Assembly: GCA_036520615.1 (NCBI GenBank)
Contig: DATDJI010000091.1
Span: 62,001 to 126,000 of the forward strand
DNA from: CAMCXE01 sp036520615
GTDB lineage: Bacteria > Pseudomonadota > Gammaproteobacteria > Pseudomonadales > Cellvibrionaceae
Length of the DNA stretch: 64,000 nucleotides
Reading direction: 5' to 3'
The position numbers and the translations under genes were made by a program. The notes below the pieces were generated by a model, which made no database searches, was not told where the DNA came from, and saw nothing but the letters and a program-made list of their open reading frames with translations. Shown here piece after piece: positions 42,256 to 50,832 of the stretch. The first letter of the stretch is position 1. Every line of letters begins with the position of its first letter.

Positions 42256-42666
42256 TAATTATTTGCCTCGATTGTTAGCTTAAAGATTTAAAGTTCCGCG
42301 CACAAAAGCCTCCAATTGCATTTCCGGTGCGCCGGTAATCGGCATTCTCCTTAACGTTTTATTAGCAAGATAAAATCGCCCACTCAAAACCAATATATTT
42401 TTCAAATTTGGACGACTTTACAATGCATGGGTTGCACAGATAAATGCAGCGGCATGGCTGGAAAATTCTCTTGCATGAAAGCGATTATGATCGTGTCAGA
42501 GATAACCGTAACGCTACAACTAGTGCTAAATCCGCAAAGCTATCTGCAGGGAATAATATTCGATATTGGATAGCGGCAATAAATTAACAAATACTATGCA
42601 CGCTGGTTGGAACCTCGCATTCGGAAAAGGCGCGATTTTACGCAAGAGTGCGCCCTTTCCTAAAGC
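42256..42666. other. Intergenic region without a recognised gene
   Basis: About 410 bases between the mprF start and the extradiol-dioxygenase stop. I see no credible frame, RNA or repeat. The promoter of mprF should be here. Confidence 0.4.
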
Positions 42667-43488
42667 TCATCGCCAAGTAAACCCACTTACTTTAGCGCCC
42701 ATCAAATAATCTGAGTAACTGCGTTCGGCAAGCTCACTTTCCGCCGCCGCACCCAGACAGACGTGCAGCGGCAACAGGTGTTCCTCGCGAGGATGACAAA
42801 ACCGCGCGGATGGAGCTTGCTGCCAGTGAATCAGCCGTGCGCATTGTTCATTATGATTAAGGTTGTGATTGCACAGGCACTCGTAAAGCCAATTATCAAA
42901 GGCTTCGCTTTGCTGCCGAGCTGCTGTCGAGGGGGAAAAAAACGCTGCCATATTATGAAACGACAATCCCGAGCCGATTATTACCACGCCCTCCCGCCGC
43001 AATGGTGCCAAGGCCTCACCTAGAGCAATATGTGCAGCCGGATCGAGCCCCTTTAATAGCGATAACTGCACAACAGGAATGTCCGCTTGTGGGTGGCTTA
43101 ATAATAAAGGCACAAAACAGCCGTGGTCCCAACCGCGTGTGGGCTCCGCCTGGGCAGGAATATTCAAATTATTTAGCCGCTGTACCCATGTGTGCACCTG
43201 CTCGGGCGCGCCGGGCGCCGCATAACGATATTCGTAACACTGTTCTGGAAATCCGCTGTAGTCAAAAATTAAATCCGGCTGCGCGCTTGCGGTGAATTGC
43301 GCGCACTTAGCCTCCCAGTGGGCACTAATCAGCAAAATAACCGCAGGCTTAGGTAGCTGGCTTAGGCTGCGCATATATTGCGTAAGACTTACGTGCGCAG
43401 TGTCGCCCAGTAAGGGCAGTGGGCCGCCGCCATGGGGCAGATATACAACGGGCATGAGCGCGCCGCCGTCAGTTGAATTTATAGGCAT
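42667..43488 (-). CDS. DODA-type (class III) extradiol ring-cleavage dioxygenase
   Basis: A 273-residue LigB-superfamily protein of the DODA/YgiD group, which opens catechol-type rings such as L-DOPA using non-haem iron (zinc in some members). Candidate metal and catalytic histidines are in VYLPHGGGPLP, LISAHWEAK, GWDHGCFVPL and GSGLSFHNMAAF. FDYSGFPEQCYEYRYAAPGAP is the strongest family signature. ATG 43486-43488 gives the family's usual length; an upstream ATG at 43566 (26 more residues) cannot be excluded. The gene is divergent from the ExbB operon and has no pathway partners nearby, so its physiological substrate is open. Confidence 0.88.
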   Translation of the reverse strand: MPINSTDGGALMPVVYLPHGGGPLPLLGDTAHVSLTQYMRSLSQLPKPAVILLISAHWEAKCAQFTASAQPDLIFDYSGFPEQCYEYRYAAPGAPEQVHTWVQRLNNLNIPAQAEPTRGWDHGCFVPLLLSHPQADIPVVQLSLLKGLDPAAHIALGEALAPLRREGVVIIGSGLSFHNMAAFFSPSTAARQQSEAFDNWLYECLCNHNLNHNEQCARLIHWQQAPSARFCHPREEHLLPLHVCLGAAAESELAERSYSDYLMGAKVSGFTWR

Positions 43489-43797
43489 AACCGAGTGCTC
43501 ATAATAAAAATGGTCTGCCACGGATGCTCCGCTTGTGTGCGCACATATGCAACTAGAAGTACTCATTACGTTTAAATTCGCAACCTCTTCATCTTCAGAC
43601 TCAATCGGAGGCTTGCAATATTTTTACAGTTTTTCGCGTCGATACTCGACAGATGGCGCTCGCCGTTAGGGTTTTGCTTCCTTGCCCATTGATTTAGAAT
43701 GCCGCAGCCCGGCAATCCATCAGTTTTTGCATCCGCCAGCATCCTGCAGCCTCATCCCTCGCATCAGCACACGTTCCGCAGTTTTAAGGTATTTATT
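43489..43797. other. Intergenic region, divergent promoters expected
   Basis: About 309 bases between the dioxygenase and ExbB starts. Frames extending both genes into this region exist (to 43566 and from 43699) but lack good Shine-Dalgarno sites. No repeats seen. Confidence 0.4.
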
Positions 43798-44412
43798 ATG
43801 GACTTAATTAAATTTTTTCAATCGGGTGGATTTTTTATGTACCCGATTTTATTGGTGATGACGCTCGGAATTGCCATTGCTATTGAGCGTTTTATTTATT
43901 TAGCCATCACCCAGCGCGCGACAGAAACGCTCTGGAAACGTTTATTGCCGATGTTAAAAGCCCGCGATGTGGAGCGCGCCCACCAAGTAGTTGAAAGCCA
44001 AAAAACTCCATTAGCGCGGGTATTTAATTACGGTTTTGCACGTTTATTACATAACGCCAAGCGCGAAACCGTAGAAGCTGCAATGGAAGAGGGCGTTATG
44101 GAAGTAACTCCACTAATGCAAGAGCGCACACATTATTTAGCAACCCTTGCCAACATCGCCACACTGCTTGGGCTACTCGGTACAATTATCGGGTTAATCG
44201 ACGCATTCACCGCCGTATCAACTGCAGATCCTGCACAGAAGGCCGAGTTATTATCCGCAAGTATCGCCGTGGCGATGAATACCACCGCATTTGGCTTAGT
44301 TGCGGCTATTCCGCTGTTATTAATGCATTCTTTTTTAGCGACTAAAACAGCCAAATTAATTGATAACGTTGAAATGGCGACGGTTAAATGCCTTAACCTC
44401 ACAATGGAATAA
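43798..44412 (+). CDS. ExbB/TolQ/MotA-family proton-channel protein
   Basis: The stator subunit of a proton-motive-force transducer. From ATG 43798 (TTTTAAGG upstream) the protein has 204 residues: a first membrane helix FFMYPILLVMTLGIAIAIERF, a cytosolic region, and two helices, LATLANIATLLGLLGTIIGLIDAF and SASIAVAMNTTAFGLVAAIPLLL, which carry the conserved Thr and Gly/Ala pore residues. It is the first gene of a four-gene operon with two ExbD proteins and a TonB-like protein, so it should power an outer-membrane or envelope process. The energised partner is unknown. Confidence 0.9.
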   Translation: MDLIKFFQSGGFFMYPILLVMTLGIAIAIERFIYLAITQRATETLWKRLLPMLKARDVERAHQVVESQKTPLARVFNYGFARLLHNAKRETVEAAMEEGVMEVTPLMQERTHYLATLANIATLLGLLGTIIGLIDAFTAVSTADPAQKAELLSASIAVAMNTTAFGLVAAIPLLLMHSFLATKTAKLIDNVEMATVKCLNLTME

Positions 44413-44417
44413 CTCGG

Positions 44418-44999
44418 ATGTTAAAGTTTTCCCGCAAAAATCGCTTGGAGCAAGTAGCGGAAATTGACGTAACCACGTTTATGAATTTAATGGTTATTTT
44501 GGTGCCGTTTTTATTGGTTACGGCAGTATTCTCCCGCATTACCGTGCTGCAATTACAGCTGCCCAATAAAGACGCTGCCACAGGTGCTGCGGTGCCTGTA
44601 GATATTCAATTACAACTGGAATTGACTCAACAAGAATGGATTTTACGCTCGAATGATAGCGATGAAATAACACGGCTAGCCGCGCCACAAAATATTCGTG
44701 AATGGCGCAGCTTTGAAGAAGCTCTGGTAGAAATTAAAAGCCGTTTTCCACAAGAAAAAGCCATCACGTTATTTTTTAACCGCCAAGTACCCTATAAAAG
44801 TATGCTCGAAGTGATGGACCATGTGCGGCAAACGCAAATTGTTACCGGCACACAAGCGCAGTGGGTGGAATTATTTCCAGAAATTTCTCTGGGGCGCAAA
44901 GATGCGCTTTCACCGGAAACTTCAGCCGCGTCAGAAAATACCTCGACACCTGAGCCTGCATCTGAAAATGCACCTGCTTCCAGTGGGATTCAGCCATGA
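44418..44999 (+). CDS. ExbD/TolR-family protein, first copy
   Basis: A 193-residue ExbD-type protein: a cytosolic N terminus, then one membrane helix with the essential Asp just before it (AEIDVTTFMNLMVILVPFLLVT, Asp in EIDVT or at the TM entry), then a periplasmic domain (DEITRLAAPQN, VPYKSMLEVMDHVRQTQ). The C-terminal tail is acidic and Pro/Ala/Ser-rich. It begins five bases after ExbB and overlaps the next ExbD gene as ATGA, so expression is coupled. Confidence 0.88.
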   Translation: MLKFSRKNRLEQVAEIDVTTFMNLMVILVPFLLVTAVFSRITVLQLQLPNKDAATGAAVPVDIQLQLELTQQEWILRSNDSDEITRLAAPQNIREWRSFEEALVEIKSRFPQEKAITLFFNRQVPYKSMLEVMDHVRQTQIVTGTQAQWVELFPEISLGRKDALSPETSAASENTSTPEPASENAPASSGIQP

Positions 45000-45490
45000 G
45001 CCACTCTCGCCGCGCGCGCCGCATGGAGCGACATCACCAACTAGCCAAAGGCCAAGGATTAAATCTTGTATCTCTGATGGATATTTTTACCATTCTGGTA
45101 TTTTTCCTGTTGGTGAATTCCGCTGGTCCGCAAAATTTACCGAGTTTAAAAGATTTACGTATGCCCTCGGTGGTAAGCCTTAACCCACCCGCTGAGACAC
45201 TTGTGCTGGCCGTTACTAAAGAAAGTGTTTTACTGCAGGGCCAAGCGCTGGGCAGTTGGACTCAGTGGGATACCAATGGCCCGGCGATAGTGCAAGCGCT
45301 TGAGCAGGCACTGGCACAAAATGCAGCTAAATCTCCCGCCGGTGAGCAAGGCCGCGCGATAACCTTTATGGCCGATGAAACTGTGCCCTATGAAATTATC
45401 GAAAAACTTATCGACCTCTGCCAAACCCAGGATTATCGCCAAATTGCTTTCGCTGCGAATTTAAAAGCGGCCCCCAAAGGATCACCCTGA
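44996..45490 (+). CDS. ExbD/TolR-family protein, second copy
   Basis: A 164-residue ExbD paralogue. It has a basic cytosolic start (SRRARRMERHHQL), one membrane helix NLVSLMDIFTILVFFLLVNS with Asp inside it, and a periplasmic region with VPYEIIEKLIDLCQTQDYRQIAFA. It starts at ATG 44996, overlapping the first ExbD by four bases, and its TGA overlaps the following start as TGATG. Paired ExbD subunits behind one ExbB are common in gliding or adventurous-motility type and envelope-energy operons of proteobacteria. Confidence 0.88.
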   Translation: MSHSRRARRMERHHQLAKGQGLNLVSLMDIFTILVFFLLVNSAGPQNLPSLKDLRMPSVVSLNPPAETLVLAVTKESVLLQGQALGSWTQWDTNGPAIVQALEQALAQNAAKSPAGEQGRAITFMADETVPYEIIEKLIDLCQTQDYRQIAFAANLKAAPKGSP

Positions 45491-46488
45491 TGGCCGATTC
45501 CGCATCCCTTGCGCTGCATCGTTACGCCCTGGATTGGCAGCCAAATAACAATAACGACCGAAATTTTTACTTGGTTGTCGGGCTGTGCCTCGGCCTAAGT
45601 GTGTTGTTAAGTGTTGTTGTAGCAAACACCGTTGTACCTCCAGCCCCGCCACAAACCCAAGCGCCCATTGCGCCGCGCATCGTTAATTTTATGGCTAATC
45701 GGCCCAAACCAGTGCTCGATGTCCCTCCACCAAAGCCGTTACCCAAACCTATAATTGCGCCGCCAAAAATCAAAACTCGCACTGCGGAGCCTACGCAACC
45801 GGTCACACTAACCCCAACTGTTGTAACACCGCCGGAACCAGCGGCCACCAGCCTAGGCCGCACGCGCCCAAATGCAACCACCACGGACCCCAACAAAGCC
45901 TCCGCTCGCGCCAAAGCTCAGAGTGCAGGGTTATTGGCACTCGGCACACAGGTCGCAAGCGTGCTCGATACTGCGCCAAGTACACAGGTGCTAGCGCAAA
46001 CGGCCAGCACACAGACTGCGCAGGCAGCAGCCACTCCCAACGTGACCGATCATATAGGCACGAACCGCCAGCTGAGCCTTAAATCCACTGCGGTAGCAGG
46101 CACCAGCACCCGCGCTCTGGATCAGCAGGCCGTGCAGGCCTCCGCTCAGGATGTAAAACAAGCATTAAATACCGCTGCTGCAGCCACTGCCTCATCGGGC
46201 ACAGGCCGCAGCGATAAAGATATAGCCGGTGTTTTCGCGCAAAATCAACCCGGTTTAAACAGCCTGTTCGAGCGCGCCCGGAGGCAAATTCCCGGTCTCG
46301 CCGGTAAATTAGTGCTGGAACTCAATATCGCCGCCGATGGCTCTGTGACGAGCATTAAGGTGCTAGCCAGCGAACTTAATAATGCGGAATTGGAAGGCAA
46401 AATTATTGGCCGTGTGAAATTATTTAAGTTTGCAGCGGGTAAGGCGCAGGCTGGGGTTAAATATGCTATGGAGTTTGTGCCGGGGTAA
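45490..46488 (+). CDS. TonB-like protein with AgmX/PglI C-terminal domain
   Basis: A 332-residue protein with one N-terminal membrane helix (about residues 25-50, FYLVVGLCLGLSVLLSVVVA), a long Pro-, Thr- and Ala-rich periplasmic spacer (PKPVLDVPPPKPLPKPIIAPP), and a small C-terminal domain of the AgmX/PglI type (about 245-332: FERARRQIPGLAGKLVLELN, IAADGSVTSIKVL, AQAGVKYAMEFVPG). The design is that of TonB: a proton-energised rod crossing the periplasm. It ends the ExbB-ExbD-ExbD operon. The receptor it serves is not in the window. Confidence 0.86.
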   Translation: MADSASLALHRYALDWQPNNNNDRNFYLVVGLCLGLSVLLSVVVANTVVPPAPPQTQAPIAPRIVNFMANRPKPVLDVPPPKPLPKPIIAPPKIKTRTAEPTQPVTLTPTVVTPPEPAATSLGRTRPNATTTDPNKASARAKAQSAGLLALGTQVASVLDTAPSTQVLAQTASTQTAQAAATPNVTDHIGTNRQLSLKSTAVAGTSTRALDQQAVQASAQDVKQALNTAAAATASSGTGRSDKDIAGVFAQNQPGLNSLFERARRQIPGLAGKLVLELNIAADGSVTSIKVLASELNNAELEGKIIGRVKLFKFAAGKAQAGVKYAMEFVPG

Positions 46489-46533
46489 CGAAAACTGCCC
46501 GTTTTCTTGAGAATCTAAATATCGAGTATTCAT

Positions 46534-47223
46534 ATGGAGCAGCTCTCACTAAGTCAGTTTGACGGAAAAAAGCTTGACGGCTTAGTTTTTTGTTCGACTG
46601 CTTATTCGTTTTTAGAAAAAATAAGAAGTTTTCCGGGAGGTTTGTCTAGTTTAAGGATGAGGAAAACTAAAGCGGAGAAAAAGCTTTTAGAAGAAATACT
46701 GCCAATATGTAAATATATTCAATACAAATATCGAGCGGGTCTTTATATCTCGGTGTGTTGGAGTTCCGGCAACCAAAATTTCGATGCCGAAACTATTCAA
46801 AAAGGTTTCTATGTTGAAAAAGGATTCTATCCCAAGAACGGTTTTTTGGAAGTAACCTGTGCAGTACATCCCAATGATTACCTTCACAGGGAGTTAATTG
46901 ACGCTGGAGGAATTTCTTTTGGGCCAGGCACTTTAATTCGAGCCAATGACAAAACAATCCATGGCGCCCCCATTTATTATTCTGGCCATGAATTTATTGA
47001 TGATTTTTCGGCCATTGTACTCAAAGCAATCGCAAAGAAATCCGCTGTACCAACGCGGTACCCGCCCAATACAACCCTAATTGTAGCGTGCAGCCTAAAT
47101 CGACTCTACTCCCACCATGAATGGCAGAAATTAATCGAAAAAATTCAGTCCGTGCTACCGGAGAATAATTTTAGCGAACTCTTCATTTATGACCAAGCGC
47201 AAGAATATATCGCTAGTTTATAG
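46534..47223 (+). CDS. Hypothetical protein
   Basis: A 229-residue protein that I do not recognise. It has no signal peptide or membrane segment, and balanced composition suggests a real, soluble cytosolic protein. Notable stretches are CKYIQYKYRAGLYISVCWSS, then YSGHEFIDDFSAIVLKAIAKKSAVPTRYPP, and a hydrophobic strand NTTLIVACSLNRLY near residue 180, which might end a Rossmann-like core. It lies 45 bases after the TonB-like gene in the same direction, but lower GC (many AT-rich codons) suggests a different history. It may be the left edge of the accessory region. Confidence 0.6.
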   Translation: MEQLSLSQFDGKKLDGLVFCSTAYSFLEKIRSFPGGLSSLRMRKTKAEKKLLEEILPICKYIQYKYRAGLYISVCWSSGNQNFDAETIQKGFYVEKGFYPKNGFLEVTCAVHPNDYLHRELIDAGGISFGPGTLIRANDKTIHGAPIYYSGHEFIDDFSAIVLKAIAKKSAVPTRYPPNTTLIVACSLNRLYSHHEWQKLIEKIQSVLPENNFSELFIYDQAQEYIASL

Positions 47224-48244
47224 ACCTTGATGTGTGTGGGTTTGCAGAAAGCTGAACCCACCACGGCTAAATCAATGAAGTCTATCGAGCAGCACTTGTT
47301 TGAACTCGAAAACCATATCCTTTTTAATCGTTTTTGAGCTGCGCATTTTTGTAGCTAGCCAATCAGTTGCTAGAAACAAGCGTAAAGAAAATTAGTTTTA
47401 GTAGGCCCGCTTGCTGGACCTTTCTCAGCCAGTCTAAATATCCCAGCACTAATAAATCATCAGGCTCAGCATTTGAATCGTCATCTGACGATTTAACCGA
47501 AAAATAATTGGCGTTGTCGTTTAAGGGGCTATGCCGATCGTCGGACTTTTCAAAACATTGAGCAATCAGATTCCACCATATTAATTTTTTCCAGTGTGAT
47601 TTTTTTGCTGTGACCAATTCTCATAAACATTCACAAATAGCGTGCTTACTCGATAAGCGCAGTTGTTTCTTCGGTGTGGTGCCGTTCGTTACGGATGACG
47701 TAGAAAGTCGAATCCTCAGATTGCATCGCAGGGTGCATTCTTTTGGCGGTGGCCGGGAAATAAATGTTCACACCGTCTCCATGGCTGGGCAACTGCGCGT
47801 ATCACCATCTTGTAGATGCTGGCACGGTATATGAGCCTATTCACCTTCTGCACCTGGAGCTGCCTCATCTCAGTGCGCCCAATTTTCTTTCTCCTTGAGT
47901 CCATAGGCGCCGGAAGCTGACAGAATTTCGCCTACCATTGTGACCAATAACAATAATGCGTGACGCTCATCACATATTGCCAATCTCGTTGGGCGGTTCT
48001 ACTACGTATTTTCGAAGGAAACCAAATTTTCTGCGCATTTTTTTGCGCTCAAATTTGTGACATGCAAGTAAATAAAGTCATTTGTAACATAGAGCGTCAG
48101 GAGGCACTAACTGTCGAACTATTATTCACTCATTTTTTGTTCACAACTACCGCCTTGCATTATCTATTGCCACATTCTTACAATTCTATGCGTTTTATTT
48201 CGCCATGATTTTTAAACGGAAATCATCACTAGGAGCACGCTGCC
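47224..48244. other. Gene-poor region at the edge of the accessory block
   Basis: About 1 kb with no convincing gene. A leftward frame (47363-47617, 84 codons, TTG start, acidic middle part SSDDDSNAEPDD) could be a small or broken gene but has no recognised domain. Short rightward frames at 47610-47834 and 47960-48208 look random. AGGAG at the right end is the ribosome-binding site of the gene at 48245. Confidence 0.35.
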
Positions 48245-49417
48245 ATGCAAGACCAAAAGCCCAATGAAGTGTTAGGAACAGCCGTTCGATTTAGCAATCC
48301 CCTACTCAGTCAAAAATCAAAAGGCAAAACCGGCCGAGCCGTTTATATAGAGCCTGCCGCACAGGAATATCTTCTTGACCTAAATGGCTATGACCAATTG
48401 CAGGTATGTAAGGGCATCGAAGCATTGGCCAGCACTCCATCACCGCAGGACGGCATGGCGAGCACCACGAGGCCGGATTTCTTAAAAGCAAAATTTGCCA
48501 GTGCAAGCGTGTTTAATTATGTCATTAAATACGGTATTTCTTCGTCTGCAATCATCGTTACAAGCATCGCATTAAATAAAGCCATTTTGGGCGCACAAAA
48601 TGAAAAATCATCAGAACGCTCTGCGCTGTACACCGTCGAACGAATAGGGAATCAGAAATTTAATGCTCAGTCATCACTTAAAGAAATTGATGATCTAACG
48701 CTTAAGACCTGGCGCGCAAAAGGCGCAACCCGAAAAGTAAACACACGCCATGCGGCGGTCAACGGTATGCTGAACGATCATGAAAAGGCTGTATGGTTAA
48801 TGGGCGTACATGCTGACGTCGCCTTCACTAAGGATGAATTTAACGAATTCACCCTATTTCATAACCCAAGTCAAACCGCCAAACTGGATTTTTACGAGTC
48901 AGTTCGAGACAACCTCGGTATAACTACCGAAAATGCCAAACAATTAGCAGCCATATTGCGGCAGGTTCAGCAGGATGGTCAGCCGGTTAAATGGGTGGTA
49001 CACAGCCAGGGTGGCATTATCTTTAAGCAGGCTATTGACTACCATATTAAGCACTTCACAGGTCAGAGCTTGCACCTTAATTCGGTGGTCTTCCATTCTG
49101 GTGGCAACAACAAACGAGTAACGGACAAATTATTAAACAAGGTTGGCATACGCCGCGAGGGGTCGGATCGAGATAATCCTTTTGATCTGGTACCCAATCT
49201 CGCAGGCTTCAATCATCTAAGTCCGTCGGCAATATGTCGTAGCCTGCGCTTTAGTAAAAAAGTCGCAGGGAACAACCTCAGTACTGCAGAAAGTCCACAC
49301 ACATTGCCATTTTTAAGCTTAGAGGCCTATCATCATTTCCTCATCCTTGCAGGTGATTTTAAATCCGCTAAACATGTAGACCGCTACATGCAAAAACAAG
49401 TACGCAAGGGTCAGTAA
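48245..49417 (+). CDS. Alpha/beta-hydrolase-like protein with HSQGG nucleophile motif
   Basis: A 390-residue protein without a signal peptide (start ATG 48245, AGGAG upstream). A nucleophile elbow WVVHSQGGII is visible with Ser254 after His253, as in lipases and acyl esterases, except that Val replaces the usual first Gly. His residues after it (SVVFHSGGNNK, FNHLSPSAI, YHHFLILAGD) could complete a triad. A hydrophobic stretch around 90-115 (YVIKYGISSSAIIVTSIALN) could insert in a membrane. The whole chain is related to the gene at 53554, which has Gly at the nucleophile position. A lipoprotein gene follows 33 bases later. It resembles unsecreted toxin or effector lipases, but this is a guess. 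Confidence 0.62.
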   Translation: MQDQKPNEVLGTAVRFSNPLLSQKSKGKTGRAVYIEPAAQEYLLDLNGYDQLQVCKGIEALASTPSPQDGMASTTRPDFLKAKFASASVFNYVIKYGISSSAIIVTSIALNKAILGAQNEKSSERSALYTVERIGNQKFNAQSSLKEIDDLTLKTWRAKGATRKVNTRHAAVNGMLNDHEKAVWLMGVHADVAFTKDEFNEFTLFHNPSQTAKLDFYESVRDNLGITTENAKQLAAILRQVQQDGQPVKWVVHSQGGIIFKQAIDYHIKHFTGQSLHLNSVVFHSGGNNKRVTDKLLNKVGIRREGSDRDNPFDLVPNLAGFNHLSPSAICRSLRFSKKVAGNNLSTAESPHTLPFLSLEAYHHFLILAGDFKSAKHVDRYMQKQVRKGQ

Positions 49418-49450
49418 ATTCGGTCAAATTACTCAAGAAATTTGCATGCT

Positions 49451-50227
49451 ATGAAGTGCATTCACAGAAAGATACTGCTTATGTTTTCTTTTCTTAGCCA
49501 ACTAATAGGTTGCGCACAGGCGTCACCTCTCTCCGGGCCAGACTTTACTCAGCCGATAGAAAAAGTCATCCACATGGGTCATCGTCTAAGTATTTTTTAC
49601 TTGATGCCGGGCAATTTTTCGAAGGAATTAAATTTCGACAAACTTTATCAACGCGATAGCGCGAAAAGCTTTCAAATTAATCCCGATCACCTTACCAAAC
49701 CAGAAACCTACACTTGGCGCGAATATGAATTTATTGACGTAGGTAAATGGGATTATTGGGGCAAAAAATCTCAAGGGCCCGATGGGCAATTAGGTAGCTT
49801 GCGAGTAGGAATTGACTATAGCCTCTTGCCAAAGGATGTTGATCTTTTACAACACATAAAACAATCCTATGAAAAATACCTAAACGGCGAGAAAGGTTTA
49901 AATCAAAAGTATCGCACCGATGATATGGGCAAACCAGTCTCTGCCGAAGAATACGTTGAAGATGCCGTCAAACCCCCAACTGATTTTCAAACCGCAACCA
50001 TAGGTGGAGCGAGATTCATCACCTGGCGTACAGATCGCGAATTTGACGGATTCAAGAACAAGCCACTTGTGTACTATGTTTTACCTATCGATAAAATTGG
50101 GTATGTTACGTTCATGTTCAAATCAAGCATTTCTGTATTCGGACAAGACATGGTGATTAAACAAGAGCAGCGCATTCAGCAGGATATTACCGAATTTTTA
50201 TCCCACATAAGCGTTAAACCGCTTTAA
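49451..50227 (+). CDS. Putative lipoprotein, partner of the hydrolase-like protein
   Basis: A 258-residue lipoprotein from ATG 49451 (a TTG nine bases earlier is possible), signal MKCIHRKILLMFSFLSQ with lipobox LIGC (Cys21). The mature part is a mixed alpha/beta domain with FIDVGKWDYWGKKSQGPDG and ITWRTDREFDGFKNKPLVYY; I do not recognise a family. Position just behind a hydrolase gene, in the same direction, and export to the envelope fit a neutralising lipoprotein, as in lipase-type effector/immunity pairs. That is inference. Confidence 0.55.
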   Translation: MKCIHRKILLMFSFLSQLIGCAQASPLSGPDFTQPIEKVIHMGHRLSIFYLMPGNFSKELNFDKLYQRDSAKSFQINPDHLTKPETYTWREYEFIDVGKWDYWGKKSQGPDGQLGSLRVGIDYSLLPKDVDLLQHIKQSYEKYLNGEKGLNQKYRTDDMGKPVSAEEYVEDAVKPPTDFQTATIGGARFITWRTDREFDGFKNKPLVYYVLPIDKIGYVTFMFKSSISVFGQDMVIKQEQRIQQDITEFLSHISVKPL

Positions 50228-50832
50228 AAAAATTTTGCATATCTAAACTAAACATTATTCGCACTGTTGATCGCAAGTCACCGCGCTAATGTGTTTTATC
50301 TAAGGCTGGCCTCATAATCCAGAGAGATTATTTGATATTTTTCATACTCAATCGATTACGATAACACTCTAGTTTTGAGCTGCGTTATGCGCGGTTTTAT
50401 AAATTCAATCTCAATACGATAAATATTGCCGAAGTATTTTCGTAACGAGTCTCAAGCATTTCTCGCGCGCCTTAGCCTGAATTTATTTATAAATATCTAG
50501 TAATACGCTCTAAATCCAACTTAGACTTTACGCTCATATGCGTTAAATTTGTCAATAACGTTTGATAGTTAAGAGTCGCGACACTATGTTAATTCGTCGT
50601 AAACAAAACCATCGTTTGGCATTGAGAGCAAAGAATATATTAGTTGGCCCAACACGTTGTAACTCGCAACCGTGTGCGTGACCAATCCGCGCAACAGCGT
50701 GTAAGCCATTGCCCTCAACTGGTGTAAGCCAGCACTTTTTCGCCTTCAATTTATACACTCCCTAACTGGCCTCTGCCATAATGGCGCCCTTTCGTGCTGT
50801 AGCCCATTAACCCCTCTTTGTAAAGGATACCA
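50228..50832. other. Intergenic region without a recognised gene
   Basis: About 600 AT-leaning bases between the lipoprotein gene and the poly-Ser propeller lipoprotein. Short frames on the minus strand (for example 50552-50758) have no domain. The AAAGGA at 50822 is the Shine-Dalgarno for the gene at 50833. Confidence 0.4.
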
